Source of the DNA: Owenia fusiformis | Lineage: Eukaryota; Annelida; Polychaeta; Sabellida; Oweniidae | Direction of reading: 5' to 3' | Assembly: GCA_903813345.2 (NCBI GenBank) | Contig: CAIIXF020000008.1 | Span: 4,099,341 to 4,163,340 of the forward strand | DNA length: 64,000 bases | In this document: piece after piece, positions 1 to 12,280 of the stretch | Layout: every line of letters starts with the position of its first letter | Position numbering within the stretch: the first letter of the stretch is position 1 | Position numbers and translations under genes: made by a program | Notes under the pieces: model-generated | Databases searched by the model: none | Told to the model about the DNA's origin: nothing | What the model saw: the letters and a program-made list of their open reading frames with translations, nothing else

Positions 1-1786
1 TACGATCTATAAGTATAAAGTGAAATTTATGGCATGCATTTTCAAAAACCTTTACATTGGCCATTTTCCTTTACATTCTTGGACTTAGATTATTTTACGA
101 TGTAAACTTGAAAAATTTTAAGATATGTATTTTCAAAAAGCTTTACATTGGCCATATTCCTTTACATTCTTGGACTTAGCTTATTTTACGATATATTATG
201 ATAACTCTTAAGGCATGTGTTTTCAAAAAGCTTTACATTGGCCATTTTCCTTTACATTCTTGGACTTAGAATATTTCACGAAACAAAGTCATGAACTTTT
301 TATGCAGGCATTTTCAAAAAGCTTTACATTGGCGAAATTCCATTACATTCTTAGACTTAGATTATTTTGCGATTGAAAGTTGTGAACTTTCAAACATGCA
401 TTTTCAAAAAGCTTTACATTGGCCACATTCCTTTACATTCTTGGACTTAGATTATTTTACGATCTATAGAAGTGAAATTTTATGGCATGCATTTTCAAAA
501 AGCTTTACATTTGCCATTTTCCTTTACATTCTTGGACTTAGAATATTTTGCGATTGAAAGTTGTGAACTTTTATAGCATGCATTTTCAAAAAGCTTTACA
601 TTGGCCACATTCCTTTACATTCTTGGACTTCCTTTACATTCTTGGACTTAGATTATTTTACGATCTATAGAAGTGAAATTTTATGGCATGCATTTTCAAA
701 AAGCTTTACATTTGCCATTTTCCTTTACATTCTTGGACTTAGAATATTTTGCGATTGAAAGTTGTGAACTTTTATAGCATGCATTTTCAAAAAGCTTTAC
801 ATTGGCCACATTCCTTTACATTCTTGGACTTAGATTATTTTACGATCTATAGAAGTGAAATTTTATAGCATGCATTTTCAAAAACCTTTACATTGGCTAT
901 ATTCCTTTACATTCTTGGACTTAAAATATTTTACGATCTAACGAGGTGAAATTTTACAGAATGCATTTTCAAAAAGCTTTACATTGGCCATATTCCTTTA
1001 CATTCTTGGACTTAGAATATTTCACGAAACAAAGTCATGAACTTTTTATGCAGGCATTTTCAAAAAGCTTTACATTGGCCATATTCCTTTACATTCTTGG
1101 ACTTAGAATATTTCACGAAACAAAGTCATGAACTTTTTATGCAGGCATTTTCAAAAAGCTTTACATTGGCCATTTTCCTTTACATTCTTAGACATAGATT
1201 ATTTTACGATCTAACGAGGTGAAATTTTATGGCATGCATTTTCAAAAAGCTTTACATTGGCCATATTCCTTTACATTCTTGGACTTAGAATATTTCACGA
1301 AACAAAGTCATGAACTTTTTATGCAGGCATTTTCAAAAAGCTTTACATTGGCCATATTCCTTTACATTCTTGGACTTAAAATATTTCACGAAACAAAGTC
1401 ATGAACTTTTTATGCAGACATTTTCAAAAAGCTTTACATTGGCCATTTTCCTTTACATTCTTAGACATAGATTATTTTACGATCTAACGAGGTGAAATTT
1501 TATGGCATGCATTTTCAAAAAGCTTTACATTGGCCATATTCCTTTACATTCTTGGACTTAGATTATTTTACGATCTAACGAGGTGAAATTTTATGGCATG
1601 CATTTTCAAAAACCTTTACATTGGCCATTTTCCTTTACATTCTTGGACATAGATTATTTTACAATCTACATGTATAGAAGTGAATTGAAAGTTGTGAACT
1701 TTTATAGTACACTGTATGCATTTTCAAAAAGCTTTACAATGGCCATTTTCCTTTACATTCTTGGACTCGGATTATTTTACGATGTT
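1..1786 (+). repeat. Satellite array, ~91-bp unit, forward orientation (partial copy)
   Basis: About 20 tandem copies of a ~91-bp unit. Each carries the core ttcaaaaagctttacattgg, then a ccttTacattcttggactta block and a variable linker ending near gtgaac/tttatgca. Neighbouring units differ by substitutions, and some linkers alternate (gaagcaaag type against gatctatag type). Open frames across the array run from unit to unit only because 91 bp lacks frequent stops; they repeat MHFQKALHW-like words and are not judged to be genes. The segment continues leftward out of the window. Confidence 0.95.
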
Positions 1787-3186
1787 AACCTTGACTTGTT
1801 CTTCACCTTACATGTACCTACGTGTACTTCTGAGTAATTTGTAATTAACAATCAAATCAACAAATATTCACATATCATATTAGCAGATGTCTGGCGAAAT
1901 TACATTACAATAAGATATTCTGATCGATAGTATTTGGTTATAAAACCAGAAGTGTTTTGGGTGTTACTAAATACCACCTAGGTGTTCCCTTGGGCACCTG
2001 GATTTATAATTCCATTTTAAACCACATACACATTTTAAATATAGTATTATTTCCTTTGTCATATTACCTTGACATATAATAGACTTGAAATAATAATTTG
2101 TAGTCGAGAATATTGCAAAGAAATGTAAAATAGTGCAATGAAATGTAAAAAGATTTATTGTTAGATGGCCACCTGGAATTTTGTTCATGTATGTATGGTC
2201 ACTTATTTGTAGTAATAAAACTGTTTTAATGCTAAAATGTTATATTTGAAATACATTTATTGTTCTTACTTGAGTTGCTAAAATAGTGAATTTGTGGCAT
2301 TTTTAGTGGGCAAATAATGAAATATTATCCTAACAAATGGCCTTTTCGACAACGATCAAAATTTTCAAGACAATTAAAAAGATAATGACAAACAGAAATA
2401 TCTACACAAGTTCCATAAAAATACTTTATTATGTACCATTAAACACTTGGAAAGATGTTAGCTTGAAATAAAGTAGTAAAATATGCCAGTAAGGCATTTC
2501 AATGGGGGCACCTAGGTGTGGGGCACCTAGGTGGTATTTAGTACAACCCAGTGTTTTCTCTGAGGTCGGCGCGTCAAATTCCATATATGTATTCTACCTT
2601 CGATATTAGTATTGGCCGGTACATCCTCCCGATTAATATCTATCATTGGGTGCTTTCAACACCATGTATTTCTAATGTTATCGCAAAATAGTCCATAAAA
2701 TGAAGGAAATGTTTCAAAGTTAGAAATTTGATCGGCCTTTTACCAAAAGAGCTTCTGCGCATGAGTTCTGCGCATGTCAAAAGCCCGTCAAACTTTCTCA
2801 TTTCTTTTAACATTTCTCGCCTTTTACACGACTTTCCCACCTGGAATCATACTCTATCATCAAATTAGAAATATAAGGCATAACTTTAGATCGATTTCCA
2901 ACCATCTCTTGTGAAAGTATTGAAGATGATCGGGGAAAACAATCCCGTCTATTCGAGGGGCTCTCTTGGGGATTTCTTCAATCACTATCAATACTATTGT
3001 CTTTGCAAGTTCATTTCTATATTTAGTGATCTTTACTGTATTCTCTCCAATGACATATGGTTTTTACAATTCTACATGTACTGTACGTCGTGAAAGAACA
3101 GAATCCAACAAATACCAAATCTAAAAGTCAAAATAACAGGCTAAAGGAAAGGGGACAGTAAAGCGTCATGTACAGCATTCTATGAG
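1787..3186. other. Non-repetitive spacer between satellite arms (copy 1)
   Basis: About 1.4 kb with no satellite units. It holds the TA-flanked MITE and roughly 850 bp of other sequence, including a short GC-richer tract near 2560-2830. No convincing gene was found: the open frames are under 75 codons and match nothing I recognise. Confidence 0.6.
1967..2541. mobile_element. 575-bp TA-flanked MITE in the satellite spacer (copy 1)
   Basis: The terminal inverted repeat is CTAAATACCACCTAGGTG on the left and its exact complement on the right, flanked by TA on both sides (1965-1966 and 2542-2543). That is the signature of a Tc1/mariner-type insertion. Secondary cacctagg motifs lie just inside both ends. 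No transposase frame is visible, so the element is non-autonomous. The TA could also be counted as part of the palindromic terminus. Confidence 0.75.
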
Positions 3187-3278
3187 AGTTCACAACTTAA
3201 ATCGTAAAATGAGCTAAGTCCAGGAATGTAAAGGAATTTGGCCAATGTAAACCTTTTTGAAAATACATAACATAATAG
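3187..3278 (-). repeat. Single inverted satellite unit at the end of copy 1
   Basis: The reverse complement of one ~91-bp unit (gttcacaactt, taagtccaggaatgtaaagg, ccaatgtaaacctttttgaa). In copy 2 the same unit is the first of the inverted array, so copy 1 is cut off one unit into that arm. Confidence 0.85.
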
Positions 3279-3564
3279 GGTAGGGTATTCCAGCTTGTGC
3301 TATGAATATGTAAGAGATTGGTTACATATTATGTGAGAATTATTTAATTAAAGACAATATGATAAAATAAACAATATCAATGTAAAAGTAACTTATTAAT
3401 CCATTTCCAAGCAAAATACTTTTCTGTATTTATTCTATAATATCACCTTCAATGAATTTTGCTATATATGTCAAGGTTTAGGGACAAAAATTTATGTCAT
3501 TTTAAAGTAAAGCTTTTTTTTCTTTACAATGACGAGTTGAGAAATTTAAAAACATCCCACTTAC

Positions 3565-6500
3565 TGAACTTTTAAACTTTTAAGGCATGTATTTTCAAAA
3601 AGCTTTACATTGGCGATATTCCATTACATTCTTGGACTTTGATTATTTTACGATTGAAAGTTGTGAACTTTTATATCAGGCATTTCAAATAGCTTTACAT
3701 TGGCGATATTCCATTACATTCTTGGACTTTGATTATTTTACGATTGAAAGTTGTGAACTTTTATATCAGGCATTTCAAATAGCTTTACATTGGACATATT
3801 CCTTTACATTCTTGGACTTACAATATTTTACGATCTGAAGAGGTGAACTTTTACAGCATGCATTTTCAAAAAGCTTTACATTGGCCATATTCCTTTACAT
3901 TCTTGGACTTAGAATATTTCACGAAGCAAAGTTGTGAACTTTTTATGCAGGCATTTTCAAAAAGCTTTACATTGGCGAAATTCCATTACATTCTTGGACT
4001 TAGATTATTTTGCGATTGAAAGTTGTGAACTTTTATAGCATGCATTTTCAAAAAGCTTTACAATGGCCATTTTCCTTTACATTCTTGGACTAAGATTATT
4101 TTACGATATAGAGAACTGAAATTTATGGCATGCATTTTCAAAAAGCTTTACATTGGCCATTTTCCTTTACATTCTTGGACTTAGATTATTTTATGATATA
4201 TAGAAGTGTAATTTATGGCATGCATTTTCAAAAAGCTTTACATTGGCCATTTTACTTTACATTCTTGGACCTAGAATATTTTGCGATTGAAAGTTGTGAA
4301 CTTTTATAGCATGCATTTTCAAAAACCTTTACATTAGGGATATTCCTTTACATTCTTGGACTTAGATTATTTTACTATATATACTTGATAACTTTCAAGG
4401 CATGTATTTTCAAAAAGCTTTACATTGGCCATATTCCTTTACATTCTTGGAATTAGAATATTTTACGAATATGAAGTTGTGAACTTTTTATGCAGGCATT
4501 TTCAAAAAGCTTTACATTGGCGAAATTCCATTACATTCTTGGACTTAGATTATTTTGCGATTGGAAGTTGTGAACTTTTATAGCATGCATTTTCAAAAAG
4601 CTTTACATTGGCCATATTCCTTTACATTCTTGGACTTAGATTATTTAACGATCTATAGAAGTGAAATTTTATGGCATGCATTTTCAAAAAGCTTTACATT
4701 GGCCATTTTCCTTTACATTCTTGGACTTAGTGAACTTTTATGCAGGCATTTTCAAAAAGCTTTACATTGGCGAAATTCCATTACATTCTTGGACTTAGAT
4801 TATTTTGCGATTGAAATACTTGATAACTTTCAAGGCATGTATTTTCAAAAAGCTTTACATTGGCGAAATTCCATTACATTCTTGAACTTAGATTATTTTG
4901 CGATTGAAAGTTGTGAACTTTTATAGCATGCATTTTCAAAAAGCTTTACAATGGCCATTTTCCTTTACATTCTTGGACTTAGAATATTTTACGATCTATA
5001 AAAGTGAAATTTTATGGCATGCATTTTCAAAAAGCTTTACATTGGCCATTTTCCATTACATTTTTGGACTTAGATTATTTTACGATCTACATGTATAGAA
5101 GTGTAATTTTATGGCATGCATTTTCAAAAAGCTTTACATTGGCCATTTTCCTTTACATTCTAGGACTTTGAATATTTCACGAAGCAAAGTTGTGAACTTT
5201 TTATGCAGGCATTTTCAAAAAGCTTTACATTGGCGAAATTCCATTACATTCTTGGACTTAGATTATTTTGCGATTGAAAGTTGTGAACTTTTAGAGCATG
5301 CATTTTCAAAAAGCTATACAATGGCCATTTTCCTTTACATTCTTGGACTTGGATTATTTTACGATCTATAAGTATAAAGTGAAATTTATGGCATGCATTT
5401 TCAAAAACCTTTACATTGGCCATTTTCCTTTACATTCTTGGACTTAGATTATTTTACGATGTAAACTTGAAAAATTTTAAGATATGTATTTTCAAAAAGC
5501 TTTACATTGGCCATATTCCTTTACATTCTTGGACTTAGCTTATTTTACGATATATTATGATAACTCTTAAGGCATGTGTTTTCAAAAAGCTTTACATTGG
5601 CCATTTTCCTTTACATTCTTGGACTTAGAATATTTCACGAAACAAAGTCATGAACTTTTTATGCAGGCATTTTCAAAAAGCTTTACATTGGCGAAATTCC
5701 ATTACATTCTTAGACTTAGATTATTTTGCGATTGAAAGTTGTGAACTTTCAAACATGCATTTTCAAAAAGCTTTACATTGGCCACATTCCTTTACATTCT
5801 TGGACTTAGATTATTTTACGATCTATAGAAGTGAAATTTTATGGCATGCATTTTCAAAAAGCTTTACATTTGCCATTTTCCTTTACATTCTTGGACTTAG
5901 AATATTTTGCGATTGAAAGTTGTGAACTTTTATAGCATGCATTTTCAAAAAGCTTTACATTGGCCACATTCCTTTACATTCTTGGACTTAGATTATTTTA
6001 CGATCTATAGAAGTGAAATTTTATGGCATGCATTTTCAAAAAGCTTTACATTTGCCATTTTCCTTTACATTCTTGGACTTAGAATATTTTGCGATTGAAA
6101 GTTGTGAACTTTTATAGCATGCATTTTCAAAAAGCTTTACATTGGCCACATTCCTTTACATTCTTGGACTTAGATTATTTTACGATCTATAGAAGTGAAA
6201 TTTTATAGCATGCATTTTCAAAAACCTTTACATTGGCTATATTCCTTTACATTCTTGGACTTAAAATATTTTACGATCTAACGAGGTGAAATTTTACAGA
6301 ATGCATTTTCAAAAAGCTTTACATTGGCCATATTCCTTTACATTCTTGGACTTAGAATATTTCACGAAACAAAGTCATGAACTTTTTATGCAGGCATTTT
6401 CAAAAAGCTTTACATTGGCCATATTCCTTTACATTCTTGGACTTAGAATATTTCACGAAACAAAGTCATGAACTTTTTATGCAGGCATTTTCAAAAAGCT

Positions 6501-7126
6501 TTACATTGGCCATTTTCCTTTACATTCTTAGACATAGATTATTTTACGATCTAACGAGGTGAAATTTTATGGCATGCATTTTCAAAAAGCTTTACATTGG
6601 CCATATTCCTTTACATTCTTGGACTTAGAATATTTCACGAAACAAAGTCATGAACTTTTTATGCAGGCATTTTCAAAAAGCTTTACATTGGCCATATTCC
6701 TTTACATTCTTGGACTTAAAATATTTCACGAAACAAAGTCATGAACTTTTTATGCAGACATTTTCAAAAAGCTTTACATTGGCCATTTTCCTTTACATTC
6801 TTAGACATAGATTATTTTACGATCTAACGAGGTGAAATTTTATGGCATGCATTTTCAAAAAGCTTTACATTGGCCATATTCCTTTACATTCTTGGACTTA
6901 GATTATTTTACGATCTAACGAGGTGAAATTTTATGGCATGCATTTTCAAAAACCTTTACATTGGCCATTTTCCTTTACATTCTTGGACATAGATTATTTT
7001 ACAATCTACATGTATAGAAGTGAATTGAAAGTTGTGAACTTTTATAGTACACTGTATGCATTTTCAAAAAGCTTTACAATGGCCATTTTCCTTTACATTC
7101 TTGGACTCGGATTATTTTACGATGTT
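3565..7126 (+). repeat. Satellite array, ~91-bp unit, forward arm
   Basis: About 39 tandem units in forward orientation. The right half (5360-7126) is the second copy of the array at 1-1786. Linkers vary between units and a few units are truncated (for example near 4728-4740), as expected from unequal exchange. Confidence 0.93.
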
Positions 7127-8526
7127 AACCTTGACTTGTTCTTCACCTTACATGTACCTACGTGTACTTCTGAGTAATTTGTAATTAACAATCAAATCAA
7201 CAAATATTCACATATCATATTAGCAGATGTCTGGCGAAATTACATTACAATAAGATATTCTGATCGATAGTATTTGGTTATAAAACCAGAAGTGTTTTGG
7301 GTGTTACTAAATACCACCTAGGTGTTCCCTTGGGCACCTGGATTTATAATTCCATTTTAAACCACATACACATTTTAAATATAGTATTATTTCCTTTGTC
7401 ATATTACCTTGACATATAATAGACTTGAAATAATAATTTGTAGTCGAGAATATTGCAAAGAAATGTAAAATAGTGCAATGAAATGTAAAAAGATTTATTG
7501 TTAGATGGCCACCTGGAATTTTGTTCATGTATGTATGGTCACTTATTTGTAGTAATAAAACTGTTTTAATGCTAAAATGTTATATTTGAAATACATTTAT
7601 TGTTCTTACTTGAGTTGCTAAAATAGTGAATTTGTGGCATTTTTAGTGGGCAAATAATGAAATATTATCCTAACAAATGGCCTTTTCGACAACGATCAAA
7701 ATTTTCAAGACAATTAAAAAGATAATGACAAACAGAAATATCTACACAAGTTCCATAAAAATACTTTATTATGTACCATTAAACACTTGGAAAGATGTTA
7801 GCTTGAAATAAAGTAGTAAAATATGCCAGTAAGGCATTTCAATGGGGGCACCTAGGTGTGGGGCACCTAGGTGGTATTTAGTACAACCCAGTGTTTTCTC
7901 TGAGGTCGGCGCGTCAAATTCCATATATGTATTCTACCTTCGATATTAGTATTGGCCGGTACATCCTCCCGATTAATATCTATCATTGGGTGCTTTCAAC
8001 ACCATGTATTTCTAATGTTATCGCAAAATAGTCCATAAAATGAAGGAAATGTTTCAAAGTTAGAAATTTGATCGGCCTTTTACCAAAAGAGCTTCTGCGC
8101 ATGAGTTCTGCGCATGTCAAAAGCCCGTCAAACTTTCTCATTTCTTTTAACATTTCTCGCCTTTTACACGACTTTCCCACCTGGAATCATACTCTATCAT
8201 CAAATTAGAAATATAAGGCATAACTTTAGATCGATTTCCAACCATCTCTTGTGAAAGTATTGAAGATGATCGGGGAAAACAATCCCGTCTATTCGAGGGG
8301 CTCTCTTGGGGATTTCTTCAATCACTATCAATACTATTGTCTTTGCAAGTTCATTTCTATATTTAGTGATCTTTACTGTATTCTCTCCAATGACATATGG
8401 TTTTTACAATTCTACATGTACTGTACGTCGTGAAAGAACAGAATCCAACAAATACCAAATCTAAAAGTCAAAATAACAGGCTAAAGGAAAGGGGACAGTA
8501 AAGCGTCATGTACAGCATTCTATGAG
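7127..8526. other. Central spacer of the foldback-type element (copy 2)
   Basis: Duplicate of 1787-3186. It separates the forward and inverted satellite arms. It holds the second copy of the TA-flanked MITE (7307-7881). No coding region recognised. Confidence 0.6.
7307..7881. mobile_element. 575-bp TA-flanked MITE (copy 2)
   Basis: Identical to the element at 1967-2541, with the same inverted termini CTAAATACCACCTAGGTG and flanking TA. It was carried along in the large duplication and is not an independent insertion. Confidence 0.75.
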
Positions 8527-10735
8527 AGTTCACAACTTAAATCGTAAAATGAGCTAAGTCCAGGAATGTAAAGGAATTTGGCCAATGTAAACCTTTTTGA
8601 AAATACATAACATAATAGTTTACAACTTTAAATCTTGAAATAATCTAAGTCCAAAAATGTAATGGAATATGACCAATGTAAAGCTTTTTGAAAATGGATG
8701 CCATAAAATTTCACTTCTATAGATCGTAAAATATTCTAAGTCCAAGAATGTAAAGGAAAATAGCCATTGTAAAGCTTTTTGAAAATGCCTAAATTAAAAG
8801 TTATCTACTTTACATCGTAAAATAATCTAAGTCCAAGAATGTAATGGAATTTTGCCAATGTAAAGCTTTTTAAAAACGCCTGCATAAAAAGTTCACAACT
8901 TTGTTTCGTGAAATATTCTAAGTCCAAGAATGTAAAGGAATATGGCCAATGTAAAGCTTTTTGAAAATACATGCCTTAAAAGTTAGCAAGTATATATATA
9001 TATATAGTATATATCCCTTCTATATATCATCATCCTCCGATCACAGGGCTTCAAAATCCAGAATATCTTCTTTCTTTTTACCCCCTGCTATAACCAAGTT
9101 GGACGCGCCCGATTAAACTGAATCACGTGATCTTATTATGCGCCGATGACGTATACATGATTTCTGTCGCAGTGTTGCGACAGCCAATCAAATTGCGAGT
9201 TCTTAATCGGGGAAATGCTAACTGCTTATAGCAGGGGGAAGAAGGAGGTACGGATTCTGGACACCTGCTTAGGAGGATGTATATCATAAAATAATGTAAG
9301 TCCAAGAATGTAAAGGAAAATGGCCAATGTAAAGCTTTTTGAAAATGCATGCCATAAATTTTACTTCTATAGATCGTAAAATAATCTAAGTCCAAGAATG
9401 TAAAGGAAAATGGCCAATGTAAAGCTTTTTGAAAATGCATGCTGTAAAATTTCACTTCTATAGATCGTAAAATAATCTAAGTCCAAGAATGTAAAGGAAT
9501 ATGGCCAATGTAAAGCTTTTTGAAAATGCATGCTATAAAAATTCACAACTTTCAATCGCAAAATAATCTAAGTTCAAGAATGTAATGGAATTTCGCCAAT
9601 GTAAAGCTTTTTGAAAATGCCTGCATAAAAAGTTCACAATTTTGCTTCGTGAAATATTCTAAGTCCAAGAATGTAAAGGAATATGGCCAATGTAAAGCTT
9701 TTTGAAAATACATGCCTTAAAAGTTATCAAGTATATATCGTAAAATATTTTAAGTCCAAGAATGTAAAGGAAAATGGCCAATGTAAAGCTTTTTGAAAAT
9801 GCATGCCATAAAATTTCACCTCATAAGATCGTAAAATAATCTAAGTCCAAGAATGTAAAGGAATATGGCCAATGTAAAGCTTTTTGAAAATGCATGCCAT
9901 AAAATTCACTTCTATATATGATAAAATAATCTAAGTCCAAGAATGTAAAGGAAAATGACCAATGTAAAGCTTTTTAAAAATGCATGCCATAAAATTTCAT
10001 TTCTATAGATCGTACATGTAAAATAATCTTAAGTCCAAGAATGTGAAGGAAAATGGCCATTGTAAAGCTTTATGAAAATGCCTGCATAAAAAGTTCACAA
10101 CTTTGCTTCGTGAAATATTCTAAGTCCAAGAATGTAAAGGAATATGGCCAATGTAAAGCTTTTTGAAAATGCATGCTGTAAAAGTTCACCTCTCCAGATC
10201 GTAAAATATTCTAAGTCTAAGAATGTAAGGGAAAATGGCCAATGTAAAGCTTTTTGAAAATGCATGCCATAAATTACACTTCTATATATCATAAAATATT
10301 CTAAGTCCAAGAATGTAAAGGAATATGGCCAATGTAAAGCTTTTTGAAAATGCCTGCATTAAAAGTTCACAACGTTGCTTCGTGAAATATTCTAAGTCCA
10401 AGAATGTAAAGGAATATGGCCAATGTAAAGCTTTTTGAAAATGCCTGCATTAAAAGTTCACAACTTTCAATCGTAAAATAATCAAAGTCCAAGAATGTAA
10501 TGGAATATGGCCAATGTAAAGCTTTTTGAAAATGCCTGCATTAAAAGTTCACAACGTTGCTTCGTGAAATATTTTAAGTCCAAGAATGTAAAGGAATATG
10601 GCCAATGTAAAGCTTTTTGAAAATGCCTGCTTTAAAAGTTCACAACTTTCAATCGTAAAATAATCAAAGTCCAAGAATGTAATGGAATATCGCCAATGTA
10701 AAGCTTTTTGAAAATACATGCCTTAAAAGTTTAAA
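8527..10735 (-). repeat. Satellite array, ~91-bp unit, inverted arm
   Basis: About 21 units in reverse orientation (core ccaatgtaaagctttttgaa), interrupted at 9031-9279 by a hAT-like MITE. The array ends at the same junction sequence (aaaagtttaaaagttcagta) as the forward arm starts with, in inverted orientation. Confidence 0.93.
9031..9279. mobile_element. 249-bp hAT-like MITE inserted in the satellite
   Basis: Termini CATCCTCC and GGAGGATG, flanked by an exact 8-bp duplication TATATCAT (9023-9030 and 9280-9287). Removing the insert restores a normal satellite unit. The subterminal sequences are imperfect inverted repeats sharing ccccctgctataa. An 8-bp duplication and CA...TG ends fit the hAT superfamily. 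No coding sequence. Confidence 0.85.
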
Positions 10736-10850
10736 AGTTCAGTAAGTGGGGTGTTTTTAAATTTCTCAACTCGTCATTGTAAAGAAAAAAAGCTTTACTT
10801 AAAAATGACATAAATTTTTGTCCCTAAATCTTGACACTGATGAATTTTGC

Positions 10851-11426
10851 GAATGAATGGATTTGGGATATTTGGAAACAATGAAACAAATTGATTAGAT
10901 ATGACACAAAGACAAGTTATTTTGACTGATTGAAAGATGCTACCACCTTATAGCTTGCAGTGAAACACTATAAAGGTCTTATCACAGAGGTCCGGTATGA
11001 ATGGCATTTTGCGTTTCACATGCTTTTTTGAATTTCGTTGTTTTTGCATTACATTTATTTGATATTTTTACAACTTGCTAATAATACTCCTCAGCTACTT
11101 TGAACAAATTTTCAGTGAATTTGGGACATCAATTGCTGAGGAAATACTTGTCAAAAAGTGTCTCACTTTTTTTGGGACACCCCATATATATTTTATTGAC
11201 TATAATGTCTGTCTCTCCAACATCTAACTGGGTCATGTGTTTCTATTGTACATGTAGAAGTGCTTGAGACAGTTTAACCTTAAACACATCAATTATTCTG
11301 TCAATTGTCAGTTTTCATTTTATGTTTTCACTAGTGTTTATTTTATGTCTGCACAGTTTTCTGGAGTGATGACTGATGAATCTTTTTTTCTCTGTAACCA
11401 AAAGAATTATTATATAGTATAATTAT
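10851..11426. other. Non-coding stretch with a mariner-type terminus remnant
   Basis: No gene seen. Near 11155-11187 the sequence gtgtctcactttttttggga followed by caccccatata resembles the end of a Tc1/mariner-type element (compare the ends at 36683). I could not find a partner terminus, so it is probably a solo remnant. Confidence 0.4.
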
Positions 11427-12130
11427 GTCACCACTTTTTGGTGGTGACATATTGTTATGGTCTCTGTTTTTGTGACGGCGGTTGGTGTTTGGCGTCTGAA
11501 ACAAATGTTTAACTTCCAATAACTTAACAAATACTGTTTAGACTGACTTCATTTTTTTCAAAATCATCTACAAGTTTTCAGAAGTTCAAATCTGACTTTA
11601 GATTTAAGATTTCACCTTCAATGACCTTTTCAAGGTCAGAAAAAGGTTTATGATTGGCGGGTTGTGTCTGTAAAAAATTCTTACAACTTCCAATAACTTA
11701 ACAAATACTGTTCAGACTGACTTCAATTTTCTTTCAAAATCATCTATAAGTTTTCAGAAGTTCAAAGTCGATTTAAGAATTGACCTTCGATGACCTCTAG
11801 AAGTTCTAAAAGGTCAAAAAGGTATTTTTTCAACTTGCTTCAAATTGATTACATTTTTTTTAAAATCATCTACGAGTTCTCAGAAGCTCAAATCTGACTA
11901 TAGATTTTACATTTGATGTTCAATGACCTTCTCAAGTTTAAAAAAAGTCAAAAAGGTCTTTTTTCAATTTGCTTCATATTGATTAAATGTTTTCTTCGAA
12001 ATCATCTACAAATTCTCAGAAGTTCAAATCTGACTATAGATTTAGGATTTGACCTTCAATGACCTTCTCAAGGTAAAAAAAGGTAAAAAAAGGTATTTTT
12101 TCAACTTGTTTGAAATTGCTTGAAATCTGC
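11427..12130. repeat. Dispersed repeat with GTGGTGACAT head and degenerate ~120-170-bp tandem units
   Basis: Starts with an inverted motif, tatgtcaccac...gtggtgacata, and continues with four diverged units. Each contains a 'aaatcatctacaagttttcaga' type block followed by 'ttcaatgaccttctcaagg'. The same head, with similar following sequence, recurs at 31255 and its head alone at 27662, so this is a dispersed family. No coding potential recognised. Confidence 0.65.
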
Positions 12131-12280
12131 TAAATGCAATACATGTAGATCATATCTTTATAAAAGTATAATATAGAATGTCTCTAATATGTTTATTAGT
12201 TATATCAAACATGGTCCTCATTGCTCTCCTCTCTTTCCATATTTTGAACCACAGCAAGTATACCAAACATTTATTCTGAA

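Larger units (their letters stand above)
1..3278 (+). repeat. Copy 1 of a 3.26-kb direct duplication (copy 2 at 5360-8618)
   Basis: Every line compared between 1-3278 and 5360-8618 is identical, apart from one 19-bp tandem duplication (cctttacattcttggactt) present only in copy 1 near 612-650. The offset is 5359 before that point and 5340 after it. Copy 1 starts at the window edge. It ends at 3278, where copy 2 continues into the inverted array and copy 1 switches to unrelated sequence. Recent duplication and assembly redundancy are both possible. Confidence 0.95.
5360..8618 (+). repeat. Copy 2 of the 3.26-kb direct duplication
   Basis: Matches 1-3278 base for base, apart from lacking the 19-bp insertion of copy 1. 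It carries the right half of the forward array, the spacer with its MITE, and the first inverted unit, and then runs without a break into the inverted array. Confidence 0.95.
3463..10839. mobile_element. Putative 7.4-kb foldback-type element with satellite arms
   Basis: The left end (from about 3469, tgtcaaggtttagggacaaa) and the right end (to about 10836) are inverted copies of each other for ~110 bp before either array begins. The arms are oppositely oriented arrays of the same 91-bp unit, around a 1.4-kb spacer. An 11-bp direct repeat, atgaattttgc, flanks the whole structure at 3452-3462 and 10840-10850. Long inverted arms of tandem repeats with ~9-11-bp target duplications are known for foldback and Mutator-like elements. 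No transposase frame was seen, and the assignment is inference. Confidence 0.55.

Noticed and set aside
291-5371. Open frames repeating MHFQKALHWPYSFTFLDL-like peptides
   Set aside because: They track the 91-bp satellite, differ in frame from unit to unit, have no promoter or splice logic and occur in both orientations of the array.
1-10735. CRISPR-like array
   Set aside because: Units are contiguous ~91-bp satellite copies without unique spacers, in clearly animal DNA.
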